Shown piece after piece: positions 1 to 8,661 of a DNA stretch of 64,000 nt (the stretch's first letter is position 1; every line of letters starts with the position of its first letter). This stretch comes from Anaerolineae bacterium. GTDB lineage: Bacteria > Chloroflexota > Anaerolineae > 4572-78 > J111. The stretch covers positions 3,016 through 67,015 of the forward strand of contig JAKLJP010000039.1 of NCBI GenBank assembly GCA_023151115.1, in the 5' to 3' direction. Both the position numbers and the translations under genes were made by a program. The notes under the pieces are model-generated. The model saw nothing but the letters and a program-made list of their open reading frames with translations, searched no databases and was not told the DNA's origin.

Positions 1-867
1 GTCAATCCCCAAAACTTCAAGCGCGGTTACCTGGATGTGTGCCTGGTAGCCCTCTCCGGCCCCGCCGCCAGCCTGACCTTTGGGTTGGCCGGGCTAATGT
101 TGACTCTCGTCATCGCGGCAACATTAGTCTATACCAGCGGGGTCAGCACTGATCAGGTTTATCCTTTTCTCTTCCGGGTAGACAACACCCTCCCCTCCAC
201 TCTGGATGCGCAGGCTCTATCCATCGCCTTTACCGGTTATATCGGCGTGACCAGTTTATGGCTGACCGCTATCAGTCTAATCCCTTTGCCCGGCTTGGAT
301 GGTTTTGCCGCTCTGGTTAGTCTGATTACTTTTCTGCGCGAGCGAAAGCGCAAGACTCAACCACGCCAGCCGGCGCCGGCCCGGCATCCGCTCATGCTGC
401 TCAATCAGTATCATCGCCGCAACAATGCCGCCGATATTCACTTTAAGGCCGGGGCCGAGTACCACGAGGCCCAGCAGTATGAGGATGCCATAGCCCGTTA
501 TCAGCAAGCTATCCGCAACGATTCCAACTTTGGCCCGGCTTATATCAACCTGGGGCTGGCCCATCTGGCCCTGGGCCATCGCCAGCGAGCCATCCAGTCC
601 TTCCGCGGGGCGGTCCAACGGGCCGACGACAAAAAATCACAAGAGACAGCCTGGCAGCAGTTACACGAATTGAGCGAAATTTCCCCCACAAACCCGGAAA
701 CGGCCAGGGAAAGCATGGTAGAAATGGGCGCGGCCCCCTGGACCGATACCCAACCGCGCCCCAATTGGGTTCACCTGGGGCTGGGGAGCGCCGCCTTGTT
801 TGTCTGCGCCCTTTTGCTATATGGTTATCTCATCATCCAGCTTTTTAAGCTGCTCCAGACACAATAA
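1..867 (+). CDS. M50-like (site-2 protease family) membrane protein with TPR, C-terminal part
   Basis: The reading frame is open from the first base, so the gene begins upstream of the window. The visible part starts with NPxxF and then an ALSGPAASL segment, which resembles the conserved GPA/N-P region of the M50 (site-2 protease) membrane metalloprotease fold. Several hydrophobic segments follow up to about residue 100. A soluble stretch then carries at least one and a half TPR units (YHEAQQYEDAIARYQQAI, then YINLGLAHLALGHRQRAI), and a single membrane helix lies near the C-terminus. TPRs usually mediate protein contacts. The catalytic HExxH would lie upstream and is not visible, so protease activity cannot be confirmed. 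The membrane-plus-TPR architecture is clear; the family assignment is moderate. Confidence 0.6.
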   Translation, partial: VNPQNFKRGYLDVCLVALSGPAASLTFGLAGLMLTLVIAATLVYTSGVSTDQVYPFLFRVDNTLPSTLDAQALSIAFTGYIGVTSLWLTAISLIPLPGLDGFAALVSLITFLRERKRKTQPRQPAPARHPLMLLNQYHRRNNAADIHFKAGAEYHEAQQYEDAIARYQQAIRNDSNFGPAYINLGLAHLALGHRQRAIQSFRGAVQRADDKKSQETAWQQLHELSEISPTNPETARESMVEMGAAPWTDTQPRPNWVHLGLGSAALFVCALLLYGYLIIQLFKLLQTQ

Positions 868-870
868 CCC

Positions 871-941
871 GTAAAACGTAAAACGTAATGATCTATTGAC
901 AGGCTAAATTTACGTTTTGCGGTTTACGTTTTACGTTTTAC
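871..941. repeat. 7-nt-period inverted repeat (hairpin)
   Basis: The left arm is GTAAAAC tandem units (871-888). The right arm (908-941) is the complementary TTTACGT units. Positions 871-888 and 924-941 form a perfect 18-bp stem with a 35-nt loop. The right arm ends one base before the ATG at 943, so that gene has no visible Shine-Dalgarno sequence and its start would lie at the foot of the hairpin. Confidence 0.85.
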
Positions 942-942
942 A

Positions 943-3387
943 ATGACAAACCGCCCTGCCCCCCTCATCTCCATCTTGCTCATTTTAGCAATGGCCGGCT
1001 ATGCGGCTTTTTTTAGCGCGCAGCTCTTGTTGCATTACTACTCTTTCGGCTCGCGCTCGCTGGATTTGGGCAATATGGACCAGGCCATCTGGAATACTCT
1101 GCATGGCCGGCCCTTTCATCAAACCAACCAACCGGGCGCAACCAACCGCCTCAGCCTGCACGTCGAACCGATTTTGCTGCCGATTTCGCTGCTTTATCTC
1201 CTTTACAGCGGCCCCGAAATCCTCTTTGTATTTCAAAGTATCGTTGTGGCTTTGGGCGCAATTCCGGTATTCGCCCTGGCCCGCTTCAAACTCCACAATG
1301 ACGGCCTGGCCCTTATTTTTGCCCTGGTTTACCTGATGTTCCCGGCCATCCAGGGGGCTACGTTGCTCGACTTTCACGCGGTGACCTTGGCCCCTACCTT
1401 TCTGTTGGCCGCTTTTTACACCCTCGAAACCCGGCGGCCCGGCCTATTTGCCCTGTTTGCCATCCTGGCCACCGCCTGCAAAGAAGATATGACCTTATTG
1501 GTCATGATGCTGGGCTTTTACGCGCTGTTTATCAACCGGCAGTATCGCCTGGGTTTGCTGACCATTGCCCTATGCGCGCTGTGGGCGTTTGTGGCCGTTT
1601 TTGTCATTCCCCCGGCCTTTGCCGGCAGCGAAAATATTCATTGGAATCGTTACGGCCACCTGGGAGACAGCCCGCTTAATATTGTCTTAAATTTTTTCCT
1701 CCAGCCGCAGCTTGTGCTGAATCACCTGCAAAAAGTCCAGGCCCTCGATTACCTGCGCCTGCTGCTGACCCCGACGGCCTTCACCGCGCTGCTCAACCCG
1801 GTGACCTTACTGCTGGCTCTGCCCTCGCTGGGCATCAACCTGCTCAGCAATTTTCCGCCCATGCAGCGCGCCAACAGCCTCATTTATGCCGCGCCGATTG
1901 TACCTGCCGTGATAATTAGCAGCATTTATGGCGTTGCCAACCTTAAACGAATGGGCGAATGGCGAAGGGCGAAGGGGATGTTCTCACGCCTCACGCCTCA
2001 CGCTTCACGCGCCACGCCGCTTTTTAATAGCTTCGTGGGCTTAGTCATTCTTACGGCTTCGCTTGGCTACCATTTCTTCTACGGTTACTTTCCCTGGGGC
2101 GGGCAGTTTCGAGGGTGGGAAGAGGTGACGGACCATCACCGCCGGGCCGAGCGGATTTTTGCCCAAATTCCGCCCGAAGCGGCCCTGTCGGCCCACGACC
2201 GGCTGAATCCCCACGTTAGCCAGCGGCAAACGCTCTACATTTTTAACCGCCTCGAAGATGCCGATCACATTGTGCTGGATGTGACCGAAGACTCCTGGCC
2301 GCTGCACCCGGTCGAACTACGGCATCAAGTTGATCAATTTTTGGAGAGAGGCTTTGGGGTAGTAGATGCCTTTGATGGTTATCTGCTGCTGGCCAAAAAC
2401 CGGCCCGACCTGCCGGCAGAGCTACCCGACGCCTTCTTTGATTTCGCCCGCATCCCCGATCCGGTGGCTTTTCAGCCCCAGTTCCCGGCGGACGTGACGT
2501 TTGACGACAAATTAAAATTGTTGGGCTATGATCTGAGCTATGGGGCGCACGAGGAGCGTTTGCCGGTGGTAACATTGTATTGGCAGGCGTTGGCGCCGCT
2601 GGAGCAAAACTACCGGCTCTGGCCTTTTTTTATAGATCGCCAGGGCAAGCTGATCGAAGATACCGGCGAACGCCCGCTGGTGACGCTGCTGTGGTATTCC
2701 ACCTCGCGCTGGTCGCCTGATGAAGTAATTCTGACTCGCACCCTGCCCTGGGACTTGGGCGATGAGTTCACCTTGGCTGTCGGCGTGGCTGAGGATGCGG
2801 GAGGCGAGGAGGCGAAGACAAGCGGAGGCTGGGCCGACTTGGCGCAAAGGTTACCAATTACTGAAGTTGACGAGGGGCTTTATCTATTTGAAAACAAAAC
2901 CTGGGCCAGATTGGGTACGTTTCAGCGCACCGGGCGGGACAGTTATGCGCCGGTGGTCCCCGCTTCACCGCCGTCGTTGCAACCGCATCAGGTTGAGTTT
3001 TGGCATCTCATTCAACTGCAAGGCGTTGATCTGCCCGCCTCCCCCCTTCGCCCCGGCGACTCCCTCCCTTTCACCCTCGCCTGGCAGAGCACTGCCCTCA
3101 TCACGGTTGATTTGAAGACCTTTGTTCATCTGCTGGATCAAAACGGCCAGGTTGTGGCTCAATTAGATTGGACGCCCCAGGACAGCCTGGGCTACCTACC
3201 CACCACCGCCTGGCAGCCCCATCGCCCGGTGGTTGACCGGCAAACGCTAATCCTGCCCGCCGAGATGACCCCCGGCGAATATCGGCTGGTAGCCGGCTGG
3301 TATTATCCGGTCACCGGCGACCGGCTGCCGGTGACTGCCGGCGGGAGTGGGGATTCGGTGGAGGTGGGGGGAGTAGTGGTGAAATAG
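943..3387 (+). CDS. DUF2079 family integral membrane protein
   Basis: 814 residues. The N-terminal half has about ten hydrophobic helices and the DUF2079 hallmarks DLGNMDQAIWNT (about residues 40-52), DFHAVTLAP (about 142-150) and a CKEDM motif (about 178-182). The family is predicted to be a GT-C-fold membrane glycosyltransferase-like protein; no substrate is known. The C-terminal half is soluble, beta-rich and probably extracytoplasmic, with two similar modules (around 520-630 and 680-800) of the type found after the membrane domain in Chloroflexota homologues. A low-complexity segment at residues about 337-360 is encoded by a 7-nt tandem repeat and looks like an in-frame insertion. Start: the ATG follows directly after an inverted repeat, with no obvious ribosome-binding site. 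Confidence 0.75.
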   Translation: MTNRPAPLISILLILAMAGYAAFFSAQLLLHYYSFGSRSLDLGNMDQAIWNTLHGRPFHQTNQPGATNRLSLHVEPILLPISLLYLLYSGPEILFVFQSIVVALGAIPVFALARFKLHNDGLALIFALVYLMFPAIQGATLLDFHAVTLAPTFLLAAFYTLETRRPGLFALFAILATACKEDMTLLVMMLGFYALFINRQYRLGLLTIALCALWAFVAVFVIPPAFAGSENIHWNRYGHLGDSPLNIVLNFFLQPQLVLNHLQKVQALDYLRLLLTPTAFTALLNPVTLLLALPSLGINLLSNFPPMQRANSLIYAAPIVPAVIISSIYGVANLKRMGEWRRAKGMFSRLTPHASRATPLFNSFVGLVILTASLGYHFFYGYFPWGGQFRGWEEVTDHHRRAERIFAQIPPEAALSAHDRLNPHVSQRQTLYIFNRLEDADHIVLDVTEDSWPLHPVELRHQVDQFLERGFGVVDAFDGYLLLAKNRPDLPAELPDAFFDFARIPDPVAFQPQFPADVTFDDKLKLLGYDLSYGAHEERLPVVTLYWQALAPLEQNYRLWPFFIDRQGKLIEDTGERPLVTLLWYSTSRWSPDEVILTRTLPWDLGDEFTLAVGVAEDAGGEEAKTSGGWADLAQRLPITEVDEGLYLFENKTWARLGTFQRTGRDSYAPVVPASPPSLQPHQVEFWHLIQLQGVDLPASPLRPGDSLPFTLAWQSTALITVDLKTFVHLLDQNGQVVAQLDWTPQDSLGYLPTTAWQPHRPVVDRQTLILPAEMTPGEYRLVAGWYYPVTGDRLPVTAGGSGDSVEVGGVVVK
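1954..2018. repeat. 7-nt tandem repeats inside the DUF2079 coding sequence
   Basis: Units of GGCGAAT/GGCGAAG (1954-1974) are followed by units of TCACGCC and close variants (1984-2018). The reading frame stays open across both, giving the segment GEWRRAKGMFSRLTPHASRA between hydrophobic helices. The layout (two heptamer arms, roughly complementary) matches the intergenic hairpins elsewhere in the window. Confidence 0.8.
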
Positions 3388-3679
3388 TATCTGCCCGTTC
3401 AAGTTAAGGGAGGGATTCCTTAAGGATAACTGGTAAGAAGACAGGGCGGCAATAGTATGCGGCGCAGTGCCTATTAACAGATGTTTAGACTCCAGCCCTG
3501 TGTCGCAGAAGGCGTTATCAGCCAGACAAAGAGCACAAATGGCCTGTTCATATACTTGTTCCCCTCAATGACCTCAAGTTAAAGGCGGACGTAATGCCTC
3601 TTATTTTTCATGGCCCCTTTGTTTTTACGGTAACAGCGTCCAGTTCTGTTAATCCAGCCGGCAAATCACGAAAACCCGG
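3388..3679. other. Non-coding stretch before the IS element
   Basis: No convincing gene, RNA or strong hairpin is visible. It ends exactly at the left terminal inverted repeat of the IS1595-type element. It could hold decayed transposon sequence, but nothing recognisable remains. Confidence 0.5.
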
Positions 3680-4657
3680 AGGCTCATGTTAAGAACAAGT
3701 GCGAGTAACTAAAAGAGAAATGAAGGAGGGATCTATTCGCTTCAAATTGATGCCGAACTCGCAGATAGCTATGTAACCGCTGAGGTACTTTTTGTGTACG
3801 CCGCGTAAAGGGCGTAAGAAGTTGCGAACCCCCGTCCACATGCCTTTGACCGTATTGACGTGAACCTCGCGGATGCCATCGCCATCGTCATCGCGGGCCC
3901 ACTCTTTTTTCCCGTGACAAACGGTAGCATGCGGACGAATGAGGTGATTGTAGCCCTGCCATTCATCGGTATTGACGATTGTGCCCGCTTGGGTGAAGGC
4001 GTGAACGTGTTTTTCCAGCGTTTCCCGGTCGGTATGATGGACGACTGCCAACCGCACTTGCCCACTCTCACGGCCGACCGTCCCAATCACAGGGGGGCGG
4101 TCATTATCGTAAGTGCCGTGTCCTCGCTGTTTATTGGCTCGACAGCGGGGTGGATCGTCTGGGTCCGGATGATAGTCCCCTTTTTTCCCCCGCGTTCTGA
4201 AACATCTCGTCTGTTTCAGTCCGTTCATCGGTTAAGGGGGTCTGGGGTTGGTGGTCTTGAGCATTGGCTTGAATTTCGTGGCGGACCTCAAGCACAGTTT
4301 GCCGACTGACCCCCAGTTCACGGGCAATTTCGGCACTGGGTTGCCCTTTGGTCCCCCCCCGCAACAACAGTACCGCCTGGGCCGGACGAAAGTACCTCCC
4401 TTCAAAGACGGTCCGGCTATAAAGATTGTAAATACCCTGGCACACGGTACAGCGGTAGACCATCAGCTGGCTGATCTTGGTTTGCCGGAACTCACGGGCT
4501 TGATTTAGTCCTGCCTCACAGTGGGGACACTTCAACCCCTCAGGATGAAAGTGTTTCGATAGCCACTGGCTGCTAAGTTCATCATCTAACAAATCTACGA
4601 TTGGAAAGTCCATACCGATAGTTTACCATATCTTGCACTTGTTCTATACATGAGCCT
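3680..4657 (-). mobile_element. IS1595-type insertion sequence
   Basis: Terminal inverted repeats are visible: 3680-3705 (starting AGGCTCATGTTAAGAACAAG) and the complement of 4632-4657 (starting AGGCTCATGTATAGAACAAG), matching at nearly all of 26 positions. One frameshifted transposase gene fills the element on the minus strand. I see no convincing 8-bp target duplication. The right end falls within the reading frame of an ISAzo13-like transposase remnant, so this element appears to have inserted into that older one. Confidence 0.75.
3689..4613 (-). pseudogene. IS1595 family transposase, frameshifted
   Basis: Frame 1 (4613-4131) holds an N-terminal zinc ribbon (CPHC about 20 residues before CTVC) and a helix-turn-helix (SAEIARELGVSRQTV). 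It ends in DERTETDEMFQNAGEK, which carries the first catalytic Asp of the ISXO2/IS1595-like DDE domain. The domain continues in another frame (up to 4228, ending 3689) with NTDEWQGYNHLI, holding the second Asp, and HVNTVKGMWTGVRNF. The frame change lies in a G5-A6-G4 run near 4180-4193 and corresponds to +1 (or -2), so it is more likely a mutation or sequencing slip than programmed frameshifting. The family normally has Glu where this copy has Lys (NTVKG), a single-base GAA to AAA change, so the protein is probably inactive even if the frame were restored. Confidence 0.8.
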
Positions 4658-5098
4658 GATGCTTTTTGAGCAACTTGCCAATTACGGTTCGACTGACCTG
4701 AATTTCATATCGTTCAGCCAACCGTTGGGCAATTTCCCACGGATACAAGTTCGTCCAGTGGATGGTCTCGTCCATCGGGTCACCAGCTGTATCGTACTTT
4801 AAGACCTCTAAGAATTTCTGGTCAATATCGGGATGAGTTTCATCATATCGCTTTCGGCCACCACCAGGCTGCCTTATTCGTTTTTTTTAGCGGCCTCTTG
4901 GGGGCTTAACTCGTGCAATTCTTTCAGCCCTTTGAGGACCGTCTTACGACTACAGCCTAGCACCCGGCTAATGTACGCTACCCCACCTCGGCCAAATTTC
5001 ATGGCTTCTACGCCGGCGTAGCATCTTTGATCTTTTTCATTCAAGGTCTCATAGAACTTTTTCATCTTTTGTTCTATGCTCTGATGATAGGGGGTCAT
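4658..5098 (-). pseudogene. ISAzo13-type transposase, truncated and frameshifted N-terminal part
   Basis: The first frame (5098-4874) reads MKKFYETLNEKDQRCYAGVE, then IDs such as GGVAYISRVLGCSRKTVLKG, the usual N-terminus of ISAzo13 (Rhodopirellula-type) transposases. After an A8 run near 4881-4888 the frame shifts and continues as RIRQPGGGRKRYDETHP, then LYPWEIAQRLAERYEIQVSR and GKLLKKHQA, also typical of this family. It then runs into the terminal repeat of the IS1595-type element. The DDE catalytic domain is absent, so this is a dead remnant interrupted by the neighbouring element. Confidence 0.75.
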
Positions 5099-5254
5099 AG
5101 TTCTCGTGCCTTTGTGATTTACAAACTAACCAGCATACCCCCTCGACCCTGACCTGGCAAATTTCTGTTGCCTTTCAAATTATTGGGTAACTTATTTAAT
5201 TCTCATTCCTTAACCAATTATGTCAATACTTCCGAGAACCCATAGATAGAGTAA

Positions 5255-5461
5255 AATGGGGTTTTTCGGGTCCGCGATGTGAGTTACGATGAAGATCGCC
5301 GGCACGGACGTAAGATTACCCCGGCCTTGTCCCTATTTCGCAACCTGGCCATCAATCTGCTCCGGCAAGAAGGTTATACCTACATCCCGGATGGCTGGCG
5401 TGATTTGGCCAGCCAACCTGATCGCGGTCTTCATCTTCTATACAAAAGATTAAACAACTGA
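5255..5461 (+). pseudogene. ISAs1-type transposase C-terminal remnant
   Basis: The open stretch reads VRDVSYDEDRRHGRKI, then LFRNLAINLLRQEGYTYIPD. This matches the C-terminal part of ISAs1 (H-repeat-associated) transposases, whose typical tail is V-x-DVxFxED followed by N-FxxxRxxAxNLLRQE. The DE pair here corresponds to the end of the catalytic domain. There is no upstream catalytic core and no credible start codon, so it is a fragment. Confidence 0.65.
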
Positions 5462-5464
5462 TAA

Positions 5465-5650
5465 CCCCTAGGAACCAGCTACACCCTGGTCAACGGCGAA
5501 TACAAGGCCACGCTGCAAGAAGATGGTGAAAACCTTATCTTGGCCGTTTCATTTCGGCGGATAGTGCCAGAGCCGGGAGGATCGCTGGGGTGGCATAGGT
5601 ATGCGTACGGAAGTAATAATCCACCCCGATATATAGATCTAACGGTTTAA
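5465..5650 (+). pseudogene. Short remnant ending in an RHS-like core motif
   Basis: The open frame ends HRYAYGSNNPPRYIDLTV before a stop. This resembles the YRYVxNNPxxYxDPxG signature of RHS-repeat core ends. The preceding residues (SYTLVNGEYKATLQEDGENL) are not recognised. No start codon or ribosome-binding site fits. Most likely it is a leftover of a larger RHS/YD-repeat gene in this IS-rich region. Confidence 0.35.
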
Positions 5651-6043
5651 CTACTGTCATTTAAAAACAAGAATAATTCCCTGAAGAAGCTTGTTGAGCT
5701 TCTGTGGCGATAACAACCTGATCATAAGACCAGGAAGGCTGAAACCGGAGGTATCTGGTTAGTTTCTGAGCCAATGGTCAGGGTTGCTGACAAGGAAAAA
5801 CCCTATGCAGGTTTTTCACGGTGCTGTCACTCTCTCAGTCTCGTCGTCAACCGGCGCGGCCCGACTTGGCTCATCTGACCAGGCTCAATTCCGCACCTGA
5901 ACGGCCTGGCTGTCGGGCGCCTTGGGAGTTCCACTCCTTATGCAGCAGTGGATCAACGCTCCTATCGGTCTCAGCGGCTCAGGCCGGGACGATGAGGTGC
6001 CACATCCAGAGGGTAGTCCAGGCGATGCCCAAGAGCAAGACCG
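5651..6043. other. Degenerate region, possible transposase remnant on the minus strand
   Basis: No intact gene is visible. On the minus strand near 5980-6040 a short open stretch encodes a hydrophobic, Trp-rich peptide (VLLLGIAWTTLWMWHLIVPA) resembling the C-terminal helices of some IS4-type transposases. The match is weak. The stretch is cut by the IS5-type element. Confidence 0.25.
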
Positions 6044-6047
6044 CTAG

Positions 6048-6906
6048 AGCATGTTATGCACTTTAAGATTTGACAAGGTGGGTATGCTAACAGGATGGAA
6101 CGAAAAGCATACTCGAGTGATGTAAGTGATGATGAATGGGCCTTCGTGGCCCCCTATTTGACCCTGATGCGCGAAGATGCCCCCAACGGGAGCATGAATT
6201 GCGTGAAGTGTTCAATGGTGTGCGCTGGCTGGTGCGAGCCGGGGCAGCCTGGCGAATGATGCCCAACGACCTGCCGCCGTGGTATACGGTCTATCAACAC
6301 ACGCAGTGCTGGCTGAGCGTTGGAGTATTCGAAGCCATGCTGTATGATTTGCGGGCGCTGTTGCGCTTGGCAGCGGGTCGAGCCGAGCAACCATCGGCGG
6401 CGATTTTTGATGGACAAACCCTGCAATCGAGCCCGGAAAGCGGTCAGCGGGCTGGTTACGATGGTCATAAACGTAAAAAGGGCAGCAAAATGCATATGGC
6501 GGTAGATACCTTGGGCCATTTGCTGGCGTTGTATGTCACCCCAGCTAACGAACAAGAGCGTGCCCAAGTGACCGAACTGGCTGAACAGGTGCAGGAAGTG
6601 ACCGGCGATACCGTCAAAGTCGCCTTTGTCGAGCAAGGCTACACAGGTGATCCCCCTGCTCAGGATGCTGCCACACATGGTATCGAACTGATAGTCGTCA
6701 AGTTGCCAGAAGTCAAGAAAGGCTTCGTCCTGCTTGCCAAAACGATGGGGGTAGAACGCAGCTTGGCCTGGACCGCTCGTTTTCGCAGGCTGGTGCGGGA
6801 CTATGAACGCTTGCCCGAAACCTTGACCGGCTTGCATTTCCTGGTTTTTGCTATGATTATGCTCAAATAGGCCGTTTATCTTATTATTCAAAGTGCATAA
6901 CACGCT
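6048..6906 (+). mobile_element. IS5-type insertion sequence with CTAG target duplication
   Basis: The element is bounded by inverted repeats beginning AGCATGTTATGCACTTT at 6048 and its complement ending at 6906 (one mismatch). It is flanked on both sides by CTAG (6044-6047 and 6907-6910). A 4-bp CTAG/YTAR target duplication is typical of the IS5 family. It contains one frameshifted transposase gene. Confidence 0.85.
6095..6870 (+). pseudogene. IS5 family transposase, frameshifted
   Basis: Translation would start at the ATG at 6095 (MERKAYSSDVSDDEWAFVAPYL), the usual IS5-family N-terminus. It loses frame in a C5 run at about 6181 and continues as REHELREVFNGVRWLVRAGAAWRMMPNDLPPW. Catalytic motifs: IFDGQTLQS carries the first Asp, and VERSLAW carries the Glu. 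The second motif reads FVEQGYTG where family members normally have FVDQGYTG, an Asp to Glu change. The frameshift and that substitution both suggest a dead copy. Long open frames on the opposite strand here are shadows. Confidence 0.85.
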
Positions 6907-7045
6907 CTAGTATAAACTCGTCTTTTCGCGTAAGCTCCTTGATGAAATTGAAGCCATGCCAGAACAGAAAGCTGAAGACTTGATGCGAGCTATGTGCCTC
7001 GTTTAATGGGATGGGATATAATCTGATAACTGGCAGGTGTTACTG

Positions 7046-7105
7046 ATGGGAATGTTTGATGAAATTGAATGTCAATATCCACTCCCTGATAATCCACCCG
7101 ATTGA
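7046..7105 (+). pseudogene. Fragment of a small MFDEI-type protein
   Basis: A 19-codon frame reads MGMFDEIECQYPLPDNPPD. Its start resembles a widespread small phage/plasmid-associated protein family beginning MFDEVxCxYPLPD, which is normally much longer and often has Cys pairs. The stop after 19 codons indicates truncation. It lies at the edge of the IS-rich region. Confidence 0.3.
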
Positions 7106-7109
7106 GTCC

Positions 7110-8309
7110 TCACGACCCTTCCCGCAAAAAGCGCCCCATTAACCCCAATGCCCCCAAAAGACAGCCCCCGGCCACCAGGCAAACGCCCCATAACCCCGTC
7201 GCTTCCCATAAATTCGCGGCGATAGGCGCACCCAACGCCCCGCCGATGGCCGCGCCGAGAAGGACCAGCGAAAATAAGGTCCCGCGCGCCTCCGGAACCT
7301 GCTCGGAGTAGAGCGGGATGAGCGAGACAATGGTAAATTCAAGCAAAGCCCCAGCGGCAATTAACGTGGCGACGGCCAAAAAGAAAACAGCCTGGGTCAG
7401 CGGCAGGAGCAGTAAAATCAGCGCACTCAGTAGCAGGCCCAGCCCGCTGCCCCGGCGTTTGCCCAGGTGGTCAATAAACAGGCTGGAGGAGCCGGAGCCG
7501 GCCAACTCGGCCAGGCCGATACCGGTAGCGACCAGGCCCAAGGCTGCCGCCTCCAAACCATAATCGGCGCTGAGCCAGATGCCCCAGACTGAAATAAAAC
7601 AATCCACCGTCACAAACAACAACAACGACACCGCTATCGAAGCCAGCACGTTGGGCCGCAGACTGAGCCGGCGCATCTCCGTCCAGGAGAGCTGGGCCTG
7701 GCTAAGGTGCGCCGCCGGGGGCAAATAACGCCAGACCAGCAGCGCGCCTAACAGGCTGAACAGGCCCAGCAGCAAAAAAGGCAAGCGCCAGCCAAAATTG
7801 TCAATGAGCCAGCCGATGATGGGCAGAAAGACAATGGCCGCTACCGCCCAGGAAGCCTCGATAATCGCCAGCGCCCGGCCGCGCCGCTGATAAGCCACCT
7901 GGTCGCTGATGTAAGCCTGCTGGGGCGGAATAAAAGCGGTCAGCCCCAGCCCAAACAGCAGCATCGGCCCGACCGCCCACCACTGCCAAGAGAGGGTTAA
8001 GCCGACCACGCCCAACGTCTGGCATAACAAGCCCACGGCCATCATCTTGCGCCGCCCGTAGCGGTCGGACCAGACCCCAAAAACAGGCCCGGCCATACCG
8101 ATGATGCCCCGGATAAAAATCAACCAGCTAAAATTGACCACACTCAAGCCTAGACCGGCGGCCAGTTGAGGGATAAAAGGGAAAACAGTACGGGTGCCAA
8201 TATCTAAAATGAGGCGGGCTAAAAAAACAACGCCGATTACCTGCAAACTGATTCCAAAAAAGGCTTTGATTTTTTCGGGCCAGGTGGGAAGGGGGCTGAT
8301 TTGGGCCAA
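7110..8309 (-). CDS. MFS transporter
   Basis: About 399 residues with 12 predicted membrane helices and the major facilitator signature GVWSDRYGRRKMM in the loop between helices 2 and 3 (family pattern GxxxDRxGRR). The cytoplasmic loop after helix 6 is short. The best start is the TTG at 8309 (LAQISPLP), which has AGAGGAG seven bases upstream. The longer frame to 8381 would run into a repeat hairpin and is unlikely. The fold suggests an efflux pump or small-metabolite exporter; the substrate cannot be read from sequence. It is transcribed towards the IS graveyard and separated from the Maf gene by a repeat-filled gap. Confidence 0.8.
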   Translation of the reverse strand: MAQISPLPTWPEKIKAFFGISLQVIGVVFLARLILDIGTRTVFPFIPQLAAGLGLSVVNFSWLIFIRGIIGMAGPVFGVWSDRYGRRKMMAVGLLCQTLGVVGLTLSWQWWAVGPMLLFGLGLTAFIPPQQAYISDQVAYQRRGRALAIIEASWAVAAIVFLPIIGWLIDNFGWRLPFLLLGLFSLLGALLVWRYLPPAAHLSQAQLSWTEMRRLSLRPNVLASIAVSLLLFVTVDCFISVWGIWLSADYGLEAAALGLVATGIGLAELAGSGSSSLFIDHLGKRRGSGLGLLLSALILLLLPLTQAVFFLAVATLIAAGALLEFTIVSLIPLYSEQVPEARGTLFSLVLLGAAIGGALGAPIAANLWEATGLWGVCLVAGGCLLGALGLMGRFLREGS

Positions 8310-8334
8310 AGTTGTCTCCTCTGAAAATAGACTG

Positions 8335-8534
8335 CCGGAGTGCAAAGTTTGCTTTGTCAAGTCGCAAGGCAAGCCTTGCACTCCATTTTCACGCTTCGCG
8401 TCGGTGGTGTGCTGTCAGGCTCGTGATGACTCTTTCGTAAAAAGGAGTGCAAGCCTTGGTTTGCTATCAGCAAGGCCAACCTTGCACTCCTTTTTCATTG
8501 TTGGTGGTGTGCTGTCAGGCTCGTGACGACTCCT
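8335..8534. repeat. Two roughly 100-bp tandem repeat units with hairpins
   Basis: A 30-nt sequence starting GGTGGTGTGCTGTCAGGCTC occurs at 8403-8432 and again at 8503-8532, exactly 100 bp apart, with one difference. Each copy is preceded by a hairpin with arms of the type GGAGTGCAA / TTGCACTCC (8337-8382 and 8443-8490). The units lie upstream of the MFS gene. Confidence 0.8.
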
Positions 8535-8544
8535 CTGAAAATAC

Positions 8545-8608
8545 GACCGAGGACAGAAGACCGGTTACAGAGGGCAAAGACCCGGTCCTCGGTCTCTGGT
8601 CTACGGTC
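8545..8608. repeat. Heptamer-based hairpin
   Basis: GACCGAGGAC (8545-8554) pairs perfectly with GTCCTCGGTC (8585-8594). The flanks are 7-nt units: GACCGAG, GACAGAA, GACCGGT on the left; GGTCCTC, GGTCTCT, GGTCTAC on the right. It lies between the Maf and MFS genes, both minus strand, and might attenuate read-through. No U-tract follows. Confidence 0.7.
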
Positions 8609-8661
8609 AGCGCCGGCAAAAGATTTTCATCCCTAGCGGCATGGATTATAACAAACTACGG

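Noticed and set aside
3689..4613. Programmed frameshifting in the IS1595-type transposase
   Set aside because: The change is +1 (or -2) in a mixed G/A run, unlike the -1 slippery sequences used by some IS elements, and a likely catalytic residue is also altered.
6154..6903. A 249-codon minus-strand open frame over the IS5-type transposase
   Set aside because: It is the mirror of the transposase frame and has no known domain.
8310..8381. Longer N-terminus for the MFS transporter
   Set aside because: It would translate a hairpin repeat; the TTG at 8309 has a good ribosome-binding site and starts at the usual N-terminus.
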